Source of the DNA: Bacteroidota bacterium | Lineage (GTDB): Bacteria; Bacteroidota; Bacteroidia; AKYH767-A; 2013-40CM-41-45 | Assembly (NCBI GenBank): GCA_016720935.1 | Contig: JADKJP010000007.1 | Span: 682,001 to 746,000, forward strand | Direction: 5' to 3' | Length of the DNA: 64,000 nt | Shown: positions 9,153 through 17,590 of the stretch, in pieces | How the letters are laid out: every line of letters starts with the position of its first letter | How positions within the stretch are numbered: the first letter of the stretch is position 1 | The notes under the pieces: model-generated | Told to the model about the DNA's origin: nothing | Databases searched by the model: none | Seen by the model: only the letters and a program-made list of their open reading frames with translations | Translations under genes and position numbers: made by a program

Positions 9153-9794
9153 ATGACAGCAGAGCATCACAAAAAGGAATCCCAGATTGAACGCATCATC
9201 TTTTTCAGTGACGCTGTTTTCGCGATCGCGATTACTTTACTGGTCATTGAGCTGAAGGTTCCACACCTCGATGCAAGTTTATCCAACCGCGAAATCTGGA
9301 TCATACTCAGGAATATGAGTCAGCAGTTTATCGGATTTATTCTTAGCTTTTATGTTGTGGCAATATTCTGGATCACTCACCATAAGATCATGAGTTATCT
9401 TGTCGCCTATAATAGAAAATTAATCTGGAAAAATATGCATTTGCTTTTCTGGATCGCATTCATGCCATTCTCCTCGGCACTTTATTCAGAATACCTTTAC
9501 CGTCAGCCTGTTCTCATCTGGTATAGTCTGAACATCATTATTGTTGGCCTGAAAGTGATGGATCTCTGGAATTACATTTCCAATCCAAAAAACAAACTCA
9601 GCAAAGGTCTGGAAAACAGAAAATATGTGGAATACAATTTCATGCGTGTGCTGGTAGCACCATTCGCATTCCTGCTGGCAATCGTCTTATCCTTTGTGAA
9701 TATGGATTTCGCCTACTTTTCTCCTTTATCAATCCTGATTATAATTCCTGTTTTAAAGAGACGTTACAAAGATGTCGCCCCTCATTGGGATTGA
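9153..9794 (+). CDS. TMEM175/DUF1211-family membrane protein (putative K+ channel)
   Basis: The 213-residue integral membrane protein carries the family signature near its N-terminus, RIIFFSDAVFAIAITLLVIE, which contains the FSD motif of the first pore-lining helix. The layout fits the single-repeat bacterial TMEM175 homologues, some of which form tetrameric potassium-selective leak channels. Further membrane segments lie around residues 45-70, 85-105, 115-130 and 165-200. It is divergent from the propeller gene and convergent with purL, only 10 bp away, with no terminator visible between the two. The physiological ion and role here are inferred only from family membership. Confidence 0.85.
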   Translation: MTAEHHKKESQIERIIFFSDAVFAIAITLLVIELKVPHLDASLSNREIWIILRNMSQQFIGFILSFYVVAIFWITHHKIMSYLVAYNRKLIWKNMHLLFWIAFMPFSSALYSEYLYRQPVLIWYSLNIIIVGLKVMDLWNYISNPKNKLSKGLENRKYVEYNFMRVLVAPFAFLLAIVLSFVNMDFAYFSPLSILIIIPVLKRRYKDVAPHWD

Positions 9795-9804
9795 TACCAT
9801 TCGA

Positions 9805-12033
9805 TTAGTTTGCAAAAAGTTTATCGAGCGCGTTATCGTACAAGTTGCGTGCTTCCTGAATGCTTCCAAATGATTCCTCATCGATCAGAATTTCACCTTC
9901 AGTAACGGAACCAAGGTTTGAAAATTCTACATCTGTAGAAGCAAGAGCGTCTACGAAATCATCCAGCTTCTCAGGACTTACAGAAACTACAATTCTTCCC
10001 TGTGCTTCTCCAAAAAGAAATGCATCCGCGCGGCAATCGAAATCCGTTTCGATGGCAAAGCCAAGATTTCCGGGCATAGCTGATTCCGCAAGGCAAATAA
10101 ACAAACCTCCGTCAGAAACATCGTGCGCGGATTCGATCAGTCCTTTGCGGATAAGATTTTTCACAACCTGCTGCACCTTGAATTCCACATCGAGATCAAA
10201 ATGCGGCGCCGGAGAAGTCTTGATTCCATGAAAAGAATACAAATATTCAGAGGAGGATATATCGTTAACAGATTCACCTATAAGAAAAATACTATCACCG
10301 GCATTCTTAAAATTCAGTGACATCCTGTTGTTTTTGTTTTCAAGAACACCAAGCATACCGATTGTTGGGGTCGGAAAAACCGGACCTTCATCTGAACTCT
10401 GGTTGTAAAAACTAACATTCCCTCCGGTTACCGGAGTCTGGAATTTACGGCAGGCTTTACCCATACCTTTGATTGCCTGTACAAATTGCCAGTATACTTC
10501 TTTGTTATAAGGATTTCCAAAATTCAAACAATTCGTAATTGCCGAAGGCTCTGCTCCGCTACAAACAAGATTTCTGGCAGCTTCAGCGACTGCGATCGCA
10601 CAACCATTTTCCGGATCAGCGTATACATATCTGGCATTGCAATCTACAGTAAGCGCGATCGCTTTTTCTGTTCCTTTAATATTTACAATCGCCGCATCTG
10701 ATGGCGCATTGGTGCTCATGTTTACAGTACCAACCATGGAATCATACTGGGTACTCACCCAGCGGCGTGATGCTATATTGTGGTGCGACAAGAGAAAATC
10801 CGCCACTTTGCGCATATCTTCCGGCTCTTCTACCTGGTCAATTGAAAATCTTTTGCTTTCATAAAAATATGCCGGAACAGAATATTCCCTGTTATAAACA
10901 GGAGCTCCACCACCCAATACCAATGAATCAGCAGGTACATCAGCAACCAGTTCACCACTCATGTAAAACTTGAGTTGTGTTCCTGAAGTCACTTCTCCAA
11001 TCTGAACACAATTCAAATCCCATTTTTCAAAAATCTTTTGTACTTCTTTCTCCTTGCCTTTTCTGACAACGATTAACATACGCTCCTGCGATTCGCTCAA
11101 TAAAATTTCCCAGGCCTGCATACTTTTCTGACGAACGGGAACTTTATCAAGATGAATAATCATCCCGTGTTTCCCTTTTGCTGACATCTCAGAGGTAGAG
11201 CAAATAATTCCGGCTGCACCCATATCCTGCATACCAACTACAGCTCCGGTTTCAATCAGCTCCAAAGAGGCTTCAAGCAATAATTTCTCAGTAAAAGGAT
11301 CTCCAACCTGAACAGAAGGGAGATCATCCGCTGAATCCTCGTGGAGATCACCGGAAGCAAATGTAGCACCATGAATACCGTCTTTCCCGGTCGCTGAACC
11401 AACAATAAAGACCGGGTTGCCCAGACCATAGGAAGTCGCGGATATTGTTTTTCCGACTTTAACTATTCCCGCTGACATCGCATTCACCAGGGGATTAACA
11501 TTGTAACAATCATCAAAGAAGACTTCGCCGCCAACCGTCGGAACACCAAAAGCGTTTCCATAATCCCCGATACCTTTAACGACACCACGCATCAGCCATT
11601 TGGTTTTTTCCAGGTTGGGATTTCCGAAACGGAGTGAATTTAACTGAGCCACAGGTCGGGCTCCCATTGTAAAAATATCACGATTGATACCACCAACCCC
11701 AGTGGCAGCACCCTGATAAGGCTCTATTGCTGAAGGGTGATTGTGAGACTCTATTTTAAAAGCACAAGCAAGACCATCGCCGATCCCAACCAGACCGGCG
11801 TTCTCTTCTCCGGCGGCCACCAGCATGTGGGGGCCATCTTTAGGCAATGTCTTTAACCAGACTATTGAATTTTTGTAAGAACAATGTTCACTCCACATCA
11901 CACTGTAGATGCTGAGTTCGGTGAAATTCGGTGTTCTGCCGAGGTATTCTTTAATTTTTTGAAATTCTTCAGGCAATAAACCCAAATCTTTGGCGGTATC
12001 AACTGTAACCGCTTGTTCCATAACGTCTGACAT
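9805..12033 (-). CDS. purL: Phosphoribosylformylglycinamidine synthase subunit PurL (small type)
   Basis: PurL catalyses the ATP-dependent conversion of FGAR to FGAM, the fourth step of purine synthesis. With 742 residues it is the small form, which needs separate PurQ and PurS subunits; neither is in this window. The signature HNHPSAIEPYQGAATGVGG is present near residue 95, preceded by SEHCSYKNS. Two AIR-synthase-like halves follow, with QDMGAAGIICSTSEM and, in the second half, AHDVSDGGLFICLAESA. The start at 12033 follows a good -7 box at 12069-12076. It is transcribed away from the unknown membrane gene pair at 12172. Confidence 0.97.
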   Translation of the reverse strand: MSDVMEQAVTVDTAKDLGLLPEEFQKIKEYLGRTPNFTELSIYSVMWSEHCSYKNSIVWLKTLPKDGPHMLVAAGEENAGLVGIGDGLACAFKIESHNHPSAIEPYQGAATGVGGINRDIFTMGARPVAQLNSLRFGNPNLEKTKWLMRGVVKGIGDYGNAFGVPTVGGEVFFDDCYNVNPLVNAMSAGIVKVGKTISATSYGLGNPVFIVGSATGKDGIHGATFASGDLHEDSADDLPSVQVGDPFTEKLLLEASLELIETGAVVGMQDMGAAGIICSTSEMSAKGKHGMIIHLDKVPVRQKSMQAWEILLSESQERMLIVVRKGKEKEVQKIFEKWDLNCVQIGEVTSGTQLKFYMSGELVADVPADSLVLGGGAPVYNREYSVPAYFYESKRFSIDQVEEPEDMRKVADFLLSHHNIASRRWVSTQYDSMVGTVNMSTNAPSDAAIVNIKGTEKAIALTVDCNARYVYADPENGCAIAVAEAARNLVCSGAEPSAITNCLNFGNPYNKEVYWQFVQAIKGMGKACRKFQTPVTGGNVSFYNQSSDEGPVFPTPTIGMLGVLENKNNRMSLNFKNAGDSIFLIGESVNDISSSEYLYSFHGIKTSPAPHFDLDVEFKVQQVVKNLIRKGLIESAHDVSDGGLFICLAESAMPGNLGFAIETDFDCRADAFLFGEAQGRIVVSVSPEKLDDFVDALASTDVEFSNLGSVTEGEILIDEESFGSIQEARNLYDNALDKLFAN

Positions 12034-12068
12034 GAATGAGGAAATAAAAATGAATGATTTTCGAGCTG

Positions 12069-12076
12069 CAAAAATA
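12069..12076 (-). promoter_or_regulatory. Bacteroidota -7 box for purL
   Basis: On the minus strand this reads TATTTTTG, matching TAnnTTTG, 35 bases before the purL ATG. Together with the plus-strand box at 12094-12101 it forms a compact divergent promoter pair. Confidence 0.5.
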
Positions 12077-12093
12077 ACGATAATTTATTTCAG

Positions 12094-12101
12094 TATTTTT
12101 G
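12094..12101 (+). promoter_or_regulatory. Bacteroidota -7 box for the paired membrane genes
   Basis: TATTTTTG on the plus strand matches TAnnTTTG and lies 70 bp upstream of the ATG at 12172. It is separated from the purL box by only 17 bp. Confidence 0.4.
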
Positions 12102-12171
12102 AAGAATCGTGAAATTCACGACCTGTTGAAAACTTCACAGGAAGGAAAAAACAGGTTTGAACTTTGTGCCT

Positions 12172-13479
12172 ATGCAATGGATCCTGGTCGCAGGCTATAC
12201 TGGTTTGATACTGGCACTTATGCCACGCATCGCTTTTTTTCGTCTGCCTTCGATACCCGCAACTTGGCTTCAGGGAATGTTCGTCCTCAAAGTATTGGCA
12301 GGCATCAGTTTGGGCCTTGTATATTCCCGATACTACACCGATAAAAGCACAGCTGATACATTCAAATTTTTTGATGACAGCCGGATAATCTTCGAATCAC
12401 TCAGGGACAACCCAAAGGATTTTCTCCGGATGTTCACTGGCTATCATGCGGACGCTCAGGATCTGAAAGAAAAGTACTACATGGGCATGACTGCCTGGAA
12501 CAATAAGGAAATGTTTTTCAATGACAACAGGAGTATTATCCGGTTGAACGTTTTATTTCAGTTTATAAGTCTGGGGTATTACTATGTGCATATTGTGTTA
12601 TTAAACCTGTTTTCCTTTACAGGCTTAATCTGCATGTACAAATTCCTTAACAGGGGTCTGGAGAATAAAAACAAACTCTTCTTTCTTGCGCTTTTTCTTT
12701 TTCCTTCACTCCTGTTCTGGGGATCCGGCCTGTTGAAAGATGGTCTTTTGCTCTTCTCCGTCGGGATATTTTTATATTTCTTCCAAAGTATATTTATAGA
12801 AAAGAAAATAAGTCTTCTTACAGTCGCGGGCTTTCTGCTGGGAATAACCGGATTGCTTTTCAATAAATTTTATATCCTGTTCATGCTTCTCCCTGCTGTC
12901 ACCGCTTATTATTTTTGCACCAAATCTCAGGTAAATTATATCCGGAAATTTAGTATTGTTTATTCCCTGTTCGCTTTAATTTTCTTTTCATCCAAATACG
13001 TTTCACCTCAATTTGACTTTCTGAAAATACTCGAGACAAAAAGAACGAGCTTTGAACAGATCGCTGTTTCAGGAAATGCGCGACACTTGCTGGAATTACC
13101 GAATACGCCTCTCACTACTTTCTCATTCCTTAAACAAATTCCTCAGGCATTCTCAAGGGTATTGTTTCGGCCATATCTATGGGAAGCGGATTCCGCACCG
13201 GTACTTTTATCCGCTTTGGAAAATTTTTTCCTGACCCTCAGTGTTCTATTACTTTTATTTTTTGTTAAACGAGGCACTAAACCATTTCCCTTGCTGCTCT
13301 TTTCTGTTGGATTCATCCTCACACTTTTTATTTTCATTGGAATGATCACTCCTGTATTAGGCGCAATGGTGAGATACCGGATCATTGGAATTCCATTTCT
13401 TATTTTCATACTATTGGGGCTAATGGACACCGTTCGGGTGAAGGCATGGTTTCAGAAAATTCTAAACTCAAAAGCCTGA
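12172..13479 (+). CDS. Unknown polytopic membrane protein, first of a homologous pair (Wzy-like?)
   Basis: I do not recognise this gene by name. It encodes ~435 residues with about ten hydrophobic segments. Features shared with the next gene are an N-terminal membrane helix, a soluble loop with D-N-P-K-D-F-L-R-M, the motif NDNRSIIRLN followed by F-x-S-x-G, and FPSLLFWGSGLLKDG in a membrane hairpin. The (F/L)P-x-x-(F/L)-x-W-x-S-x-x-x-K-(D/E) pattern recalls polymerase or glycosyltransferase-like membrane proteins of polysaccharide synthesis; that is inference. A TTG at 12157 could also start the frame, but the ATG at 12172 directly precedes the first membrane helix. The stop overlaps the next start as TGATG. 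Confidence 0.75.
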   Translation: MQWILVAGYTGLILALMPRIAFFRLPSIPATWLQGMFVLKVLAGISLGLVYSRYYTDKSTADTFKFFDDSRIIFESLRDNPKDFLRMFTGYHADAQDLKEKYYMGMTAWNNKEMFFNDNRSIIRLNVLFQFISLGYYYVHIVLLNLFSFTGLICMYKFLNRGLENKNKLFFLALFLFPSLLFWGSGLLKDGLLLFSVGIFLYFFQSIFIEKKISLLTVAGFLLGITGLLFNKFYILFMLLPAVTAYYFCTKSQVNYIRKFSIVYSLFALIFFSSKYVSPQFDFLKILETKRTSFEQIAVSGNARHLLELPNTPLTTFSFLKQIPQAFSRVLFRPYLWEADSAPVLLSALENFFLTLSVLLLLFFVKRGTKPFPLLLFSVGFILTLFIFIGMITPVLGAMVRYRIIGIPFLIFILLGLMDTVRVKAWFQKILNSKA

Positions 13480-14771
13480 TGCCAAATTTCATTCTGCCAC
13501 TGGGTTATTCAGCCATCTTACTTTTCATCATTGGCAAATTTAATTTTTTTACTGTGCCGGGAATTTCAATTCGGAAAGTGCAAATTCTCTTTGGAATTAA
13601 AATTTGCGCCGGGATGATGATAACCTATTTGGGATTTTATCATTTCAGAAATCTAGACATGGTCGGATATTTTGAATCAAGCCAAAAGTTATTTCATCTC
13701 AGTTTAACAGATCCAATACAATTTTTAAAAATCATGATTGGCATCGAAAATTATGATGCTGTTGTATTTTTGAACGGAGTTCCAGGCTGGTATACATATC
13801 CATGGGACATGGGCTTGAACGACAATAGAATCATTCTGCGGTTGAATACATTCATATCCTTTCTTTCAACAGGAAATCCTTTTGTACACGCGCTCTTCTT
13901 TTGCTTTTTCTCGATGACAGGAATTATTCAGGTGTTAAAAGTTTCAGCAACTTACCTCAGTAAATCAGCCATTCAGATCGCCATGTATGGAATGCTCTTT
14001 CTGCCAGGCTTACTTTGCTGGACATCGGTGATTTCAAAGGAAAGCTGGGCAGTATTTCTGATTGGAATGTTATTGTTCTCAATCCAAAAACTGTTTAGTA
14101 ATCGGCAAAGGATTAAAGGTGTCATTTTTTTATTACTGATCCTGCTATTGTTCATTTACTCTAAAGCATATCTTCTTATTATACTCATTCCTTCATTGAT
14201 CAGTTGGACCATTTGTCATTTCAAAAAAACAAAAAGAACTCCGCTTGTATTTTTCACAACGCATATCATTGCTGTATTTATTGTTGTTGTGAGCGGAATG
14301 ATCAATCCGTATTTAAATCCTACCTGGATTGTTTATCAAAAGCAGGCAAACTTTATTAAGTTCAGCGCTGATGCCGATCCCAGGACTAAGTTTGAACTGC
14401 AGGAATTGCAGCCAAGCTATGAAAGTTTTTTAAGCAATATTCCTGAAGCACTCATCAACCCAATCGTTCACCCTTCTCCCACCGAATTAAAAAACAAATT
14501 GCTGATTCCGTTTTTTCTTGAAAATATAATATTGGTTCTCCTGTTTGCATTTCTCCTTTACCAACGAAACATTAATGTTCAAAATCCAATGAATTGGATG
14601 GCACTTTATTTCTTTGTAGGAGTGTTTCTTTTGATTGGAATGACTATCCCGATTACCGGATTATTAATCCGTCTAAAAGTACCGGCGATTTTATTACTAT
14701 GCCTTCTTTTCGCGGAATCTCTGAGCAGGAATCAGCAATTCAGGACAGGAATTTCAGGGGACAAAACATGA
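13479..14771 (+). CDS. Unknown polytopic membrane protein, second of the homologous pair (Wzy-like?)
   Basis: About 430 residues with roughly ten membrane segments, clearly homologous to the preceding gene. Shared elements are the loop with D-P-I-Q-F-L-K-I-M-x-G, NDNRIILRLN followed by FLSTG, and LPGLLCWTSVISKES. Near the C-terminus both have a short glycine-proline stretch inside a helix (GMTIPITG here, GMITPVLG in the first copy) followed by basic R-x-K/R-Y residues. The ATG at 13479 overlaps the previous stop codon by one base, implying translational coupling; an ATG at 13446 would give a 34-bp overlap. The function is unknown. Strict pairing of two diverged homologues suggests a heteromeric membrane complex. 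Confidence 0.72.
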   Translation: MPNFILPLGYSAILLFIIGKFNFFTVPGISIRKVQILFGIKICAGMMITYLGFYHFRNLDMVGYFESSQKLFHLSLTDPIQFLKIMIGIENYDAVVFLNGVPGWYTYPWDMGLNDNRIILRLNTFISFLSTGNPFVHALFFCFFSMTGIIQVLKVSATYLSKSAIQIAMYGMLFLPGLLCWTSVISKESWAVFLIGMLLFSIQKLFSNRQRIKGVIFLLLILLLFIYSKAYLLIILIPSLISWTICHFKKTKRTPLVFFTTHIIAVFIVVVSGMINPYLNPTWIVYQKQANFIKFSADADPRTKFELQELQPSYESFLSNIPEALINPIVHPSPTELKNKLLIPFFLENIILVLLFAFLLYQRNINVQNPMNWMALYFFVGVFLLIGMTIPITGLLIRLKVPAILLLCLLFAESLSRNQQFRTGISGDKT

Positions 14772-14854
14772 TCCGGACGAATCGTTTATTTCCAATAATT
14801 CCGGTTTTTAGATTGCTCATAATTTAGTACGTTTACGAGCATAAGCATTGAAGT

Positions 14855-16771
14855 ATGGATCTTTTCCGAAAAAAATCAGTTGAAAAAATAATGGATCAGG
14901 CATCCAAAGATGCAGGATCAATGGAGCACCATTCCCTCAGCAAACACCTTGGCGTAAGGGATCTTACAGCATTCGGAATCGCTGCAATTATTGGCGCGGG
15001 GATTTTTAGTACGATCGGAAACGCGAGCGCGAATGGCGGACCGGGCGTGATCTTCCTTTTTCTGTTTACCGCTATCGCCTGCGGGTTTGCCGCATTTGCA
15101 TATGCGGAATTTGCTTCCATGGTTCCTGTTTCCGGAAGCGCCTATACATACAGCTATGTCGCTTTTGGTGAACTCGTCGCCTGGACCATTGGATGGGCGC
15201 TCATCATGGAATATGCTATTGGTAATATTACTGTAGCCATCTCCTGGTCAGATTACTTCACCGGCTTGCTCAACAATATGGGCTTACATGTCCCGGCATG
15301 GATGACCATGGATTTTCTGACCGCCATGAAAGGATTCAAACAAGCGGAAGCTTTGTTGGTAAGCGGGAAACAATTTGGCAATCTTGATGCTCCTTTGCAG
15401 GAGGCTTATACTGCCTGGACCGGTGCTCCACAATTATTCGGACTTCATCTTGTAGCCGATTTACCTGCATTGCTCATTATTATCCTGATAACAAGACTTG
15501 TCTATCGTGGTATCCGTGAATCCCGAAACGCGAGTAATATCATGGTACTGATAAAAATCGCCATTGTGCTCATGGTCATTTTCGTTGGAGCCTTTTATGT
15601 AAATACAGATAACTGGCACCCTTTTCTTCCCAATGGAATCAGTGGAGTGTTAAAAGGAGTTTCAGCGGTATTCTTTGCTTACATCGGATTCGATGCAATC
15701 AGTACCACCGCTGAAGAATGCAAGAACCCGCAACGCGACCTGCCGCGCGGAATGATGTGGGCTTTGATTATTTGCACCATTTTATACATCGTGATTGCCC
15801 TTGTGCTTACCGGTATGGTGAATTACAGCGAGCTTGCTGTGGGTGATCCGCTGGCATTCGTTTTTCAAAAACTCGACATGCCCTGGTTCTCCGGAGTGAT
15901 TGCAATCAGCGCGATTGTAGCCATGGCAAGCGTATTGCTGGTTTTCCAGCTTGGACAGCCACGTATCTGGATGAGTATGAGTCGTGATGGTTTGCTTCCA
16001 AAAAAATTCTCAAGAATCCATCCAAAATTCCATACGCCGTCTTACGCCACCATTGTTACCGGATTCGTAGTTGCTGTACCTGCCCTTTTTATGAATCTTA
16101 CGATGGTGACTGATCTTTGCAGTATCGGAACTTTATTTGCATTCGTATTGGTTTGCGCCGGTGTACTCAAACTGGAAACGATGCCCGATGCTCCGAGGGG
16201 AAAATTCAAAACACCTTATGTGAATTCCCGTTACATCATGCCGGCACTTGTTATTCTCGCCATTGTTCTGAGTTTTACATACAACAAAGAAAATGTAGAG
16301 AAATTCCTTGGAAACGAAAGTCGTTTACTGGATGCAACTACTTTTGTAAGTCATCTGAACAAGGAAGAAGCTGAATACGCGCGTTATGAAGTAAGTCTTG
16401 CAGACCCTGAAGGATACAAATCAAGCAATGGAGATCTGGAAGCTTATCTGTCAAAACAGGATGAATCAAACTATAAGAATCTCGTTTCCAATCTCCGCAT
16501 TCCGGAAACAAAAAAATTTGAAAGTGGTTGGGATGTTTTCAAACACAAAATACCTACCTGGATTTTCATTCTTACCTGTTTGTGGCTGACCTATTGGGCC
16601 ATTGCCAAAAAACTCTCATTGATTCCGCTTCTCGGGCTTGTCAGCTGTTTGTATATGATGAGTGAGATGGGAGTTACCAACTGGATGGGATTTGGAATCT
16701 GGCTCGTGATCGGACTTGTCATTTATTTTAGTTTCAGTTATAAAAACAGTAAATTGAATACTCAGCATTGA
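14855..16771 (+). CDS. APC-family amino acid permease (cationic amino acid transporter type)
   Basis: The 638-residue transporter opens with the CAT/APC signature around residues 30-55 (LGVRDLTAFGIAAIIGAGIF), where the unwound helix 1 binds the substrate backbone. It continues with the expected helices, including FFAYIGFDAISTTAEECKNP (helix 6 and following loop) and GQPRIWMSMSRDGLLPKKF. Proteins of this group import amino acids by proton symport or exchange; the specific substrate cannot be read here. An unusual charged stretch of ~75 residues (about 485-560, rich in E, K, D and S) separates the last helices. The SDR gene begins 3 bp after the stop, so the two are probably co-transcribed. Confidence 0.93.
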   Translation: MDLFRKKSVEKIMDQASKDAGSMEHHSLSKHLGVRDLTAFGIAAIIGAGIFSTIGNASANGGPGVIFLFLFTAIACGFAAFAYAEFASMVPVSGSAYTYSYVAFGELVAWTIGWALIMEYAIGNITVAISWSDYFTGLLNNMGLHVPAWMTMDFLTAMKGFKQAEALLVSGKQFGNLDAPLQEAYTAWTGAPQLFGLHLVADLPALLIIILITRLVYRGIRESRNASNIMVLIKIAIVLMVIFVGAFYVNTDNWHPFLPNGISGVLKGVSAVFFAYIGFDAISTTAEECKNPQRDLPRGMMWALIICTILYIVIALVLTGMVNYSELAVGDPLAFVFQKLDMPWFSGVIAISAIVAMASVLLVFQLGQPRIWMSMSRDGLLPKKFSRIHPKFHTPSYATIVTGFVVAVPALFMNLTMVTDLCSIGTLFAFVLVCAGVLKLETMPDAPRGKFKTPYVNSRYIMPALVILAIVLSFTYNKENVEKFLGNESRLLDATTFVSHLNKEEAEYARYEVSLADPEGYKSSNGDLEAYLSKQDESNYKNLVSNLRIPETKKFESGWDVFKHKIPTWIFILTCLWLTYWAIAKKLSLIPLLGLVSCLYMMSEMGVTNWMGFGIWLVIGLVIYFSFSYKNSKLNTQH

Positions 16772-16774
16772 TCT

Positions 16775-17545
16775 ATGAAAAAAATTATATTTGTTACAGG
16801 CGCCACCGCTGGTTTTGGAAAAGCCATCGCTTTCAAATTCGCTGAACACGGATACAATGTTATTCTGAACGGACGAAGAGAAGATCGTTTGCGTGCAATA
16901 GAGCAAACACTTACAGAACAATTCGGCACTCAGGTGATATCCCTTCCCTTTGATGTTCGAAATCAAAAAGAAGTAGAACAATCGATTAACAGCCTGCCAC
17001 ACGATTGGAAAAAAATTGATGTGCTGGTAAACAATGCCGGTCTGGCTGCAGGACTTTCCCTCATTCAGGATGGAAAAATCGAAGATTGGGAACTCATGAT
17101 TGATACCAATTTAAAAGGTTTACTCTATGTATCCAGAGCCATCATGCCGTTTATGGTCAATCAAAAATCAGGACACATCATTAACATCAGTTCCATTGCC
17201 GGCAAAGAAGCTTATCAGAAAGGCAATGTGTATTGTGCCACAAAATTCGCGGTTGACGCCTTGACAAAAAGTATGCGTATCGATTTGCTTGAACACGGCA
17301 TTAAAGTGACATCCATTGATCCCGGAGCTGCGGAAACAGAATTTTCACTTGTACGCTACAAAGGCGATCCGGAAAGAGCAAAGAAAGTATACGAAGGCTA
17401 CGAACCCCTGAAGGCTGAAGATATTGCCGATATCGCATTCTTTGCCGCGACACGGCCACGGCACGTTGTACTGAATGATATCGTGGTCACTCCTCTTGCA
17501 CAGGCGAATACCGCTTATATTGTTAAAAAAGTTAACGAATCCTAA
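16775..17545 (+). CDS. Short-chain dehydrogenase/reductase (YdfG-like)
   Basis: A classical SDR of 256 residues. The Rossmann nucleotide-binding motif is TGATAGFGKA at residues 8-17. An N-G-R-R sequence after beta-2 is consistent with an NADP preference. NNAG is present, and the catalytic set includes S in INISSIAG, Y in YCATK and the following K. The closest familiar type is the YdfG group acting on 3-hydroxy acids or serine-like compounds, but this is by overall resemblance only. It follows the amino acid permease by 3 bp and precedes lnt by 45 bp, so it may share the permease transcript. Confidence 0.93.
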   Translation: MKKIIFVTGATAGFGKAIAFKFAEHGYNVILNGRREDRLRAIEQTLTEQFGTQVISLPFDVRNQKEVEQSINSLPHDWKKIDVLVNNAGLAAGLSLIQDGKIEDWELMIDTNLKGLLYVSRAIMPFMVNQKSGHIINISSIAGKEAYQKGNVYCATKFAVDALTKSMRIDLLEHGIKVTSIDPGAAETEFSLVRYKGDPERAKKVYEGYEPLKAEDIADIAFFAATRPRHVVLNDIVVTPLAQANTAYIVKKVNES

Positions 17546-17590
17546 GCCGGATTTTCAGTAAAAGATCAATTTTCTATTTGTGTTTTTTTA

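Noticed and set aside
9021..9170. Longer start for the Asp-box protein
   Set aside because: It would overlap the divergent gene at 9153 and put ~50 residues of non-signal sequence before an otherwise perfect signal peptide.
13446..13479. One frameshifted gene across 12172-14771
   Set aside because: Both parts are complete homologues of each other with full sets of membrane helices. They are tandem genes with a normal TGATG junction, not halves of one gene.
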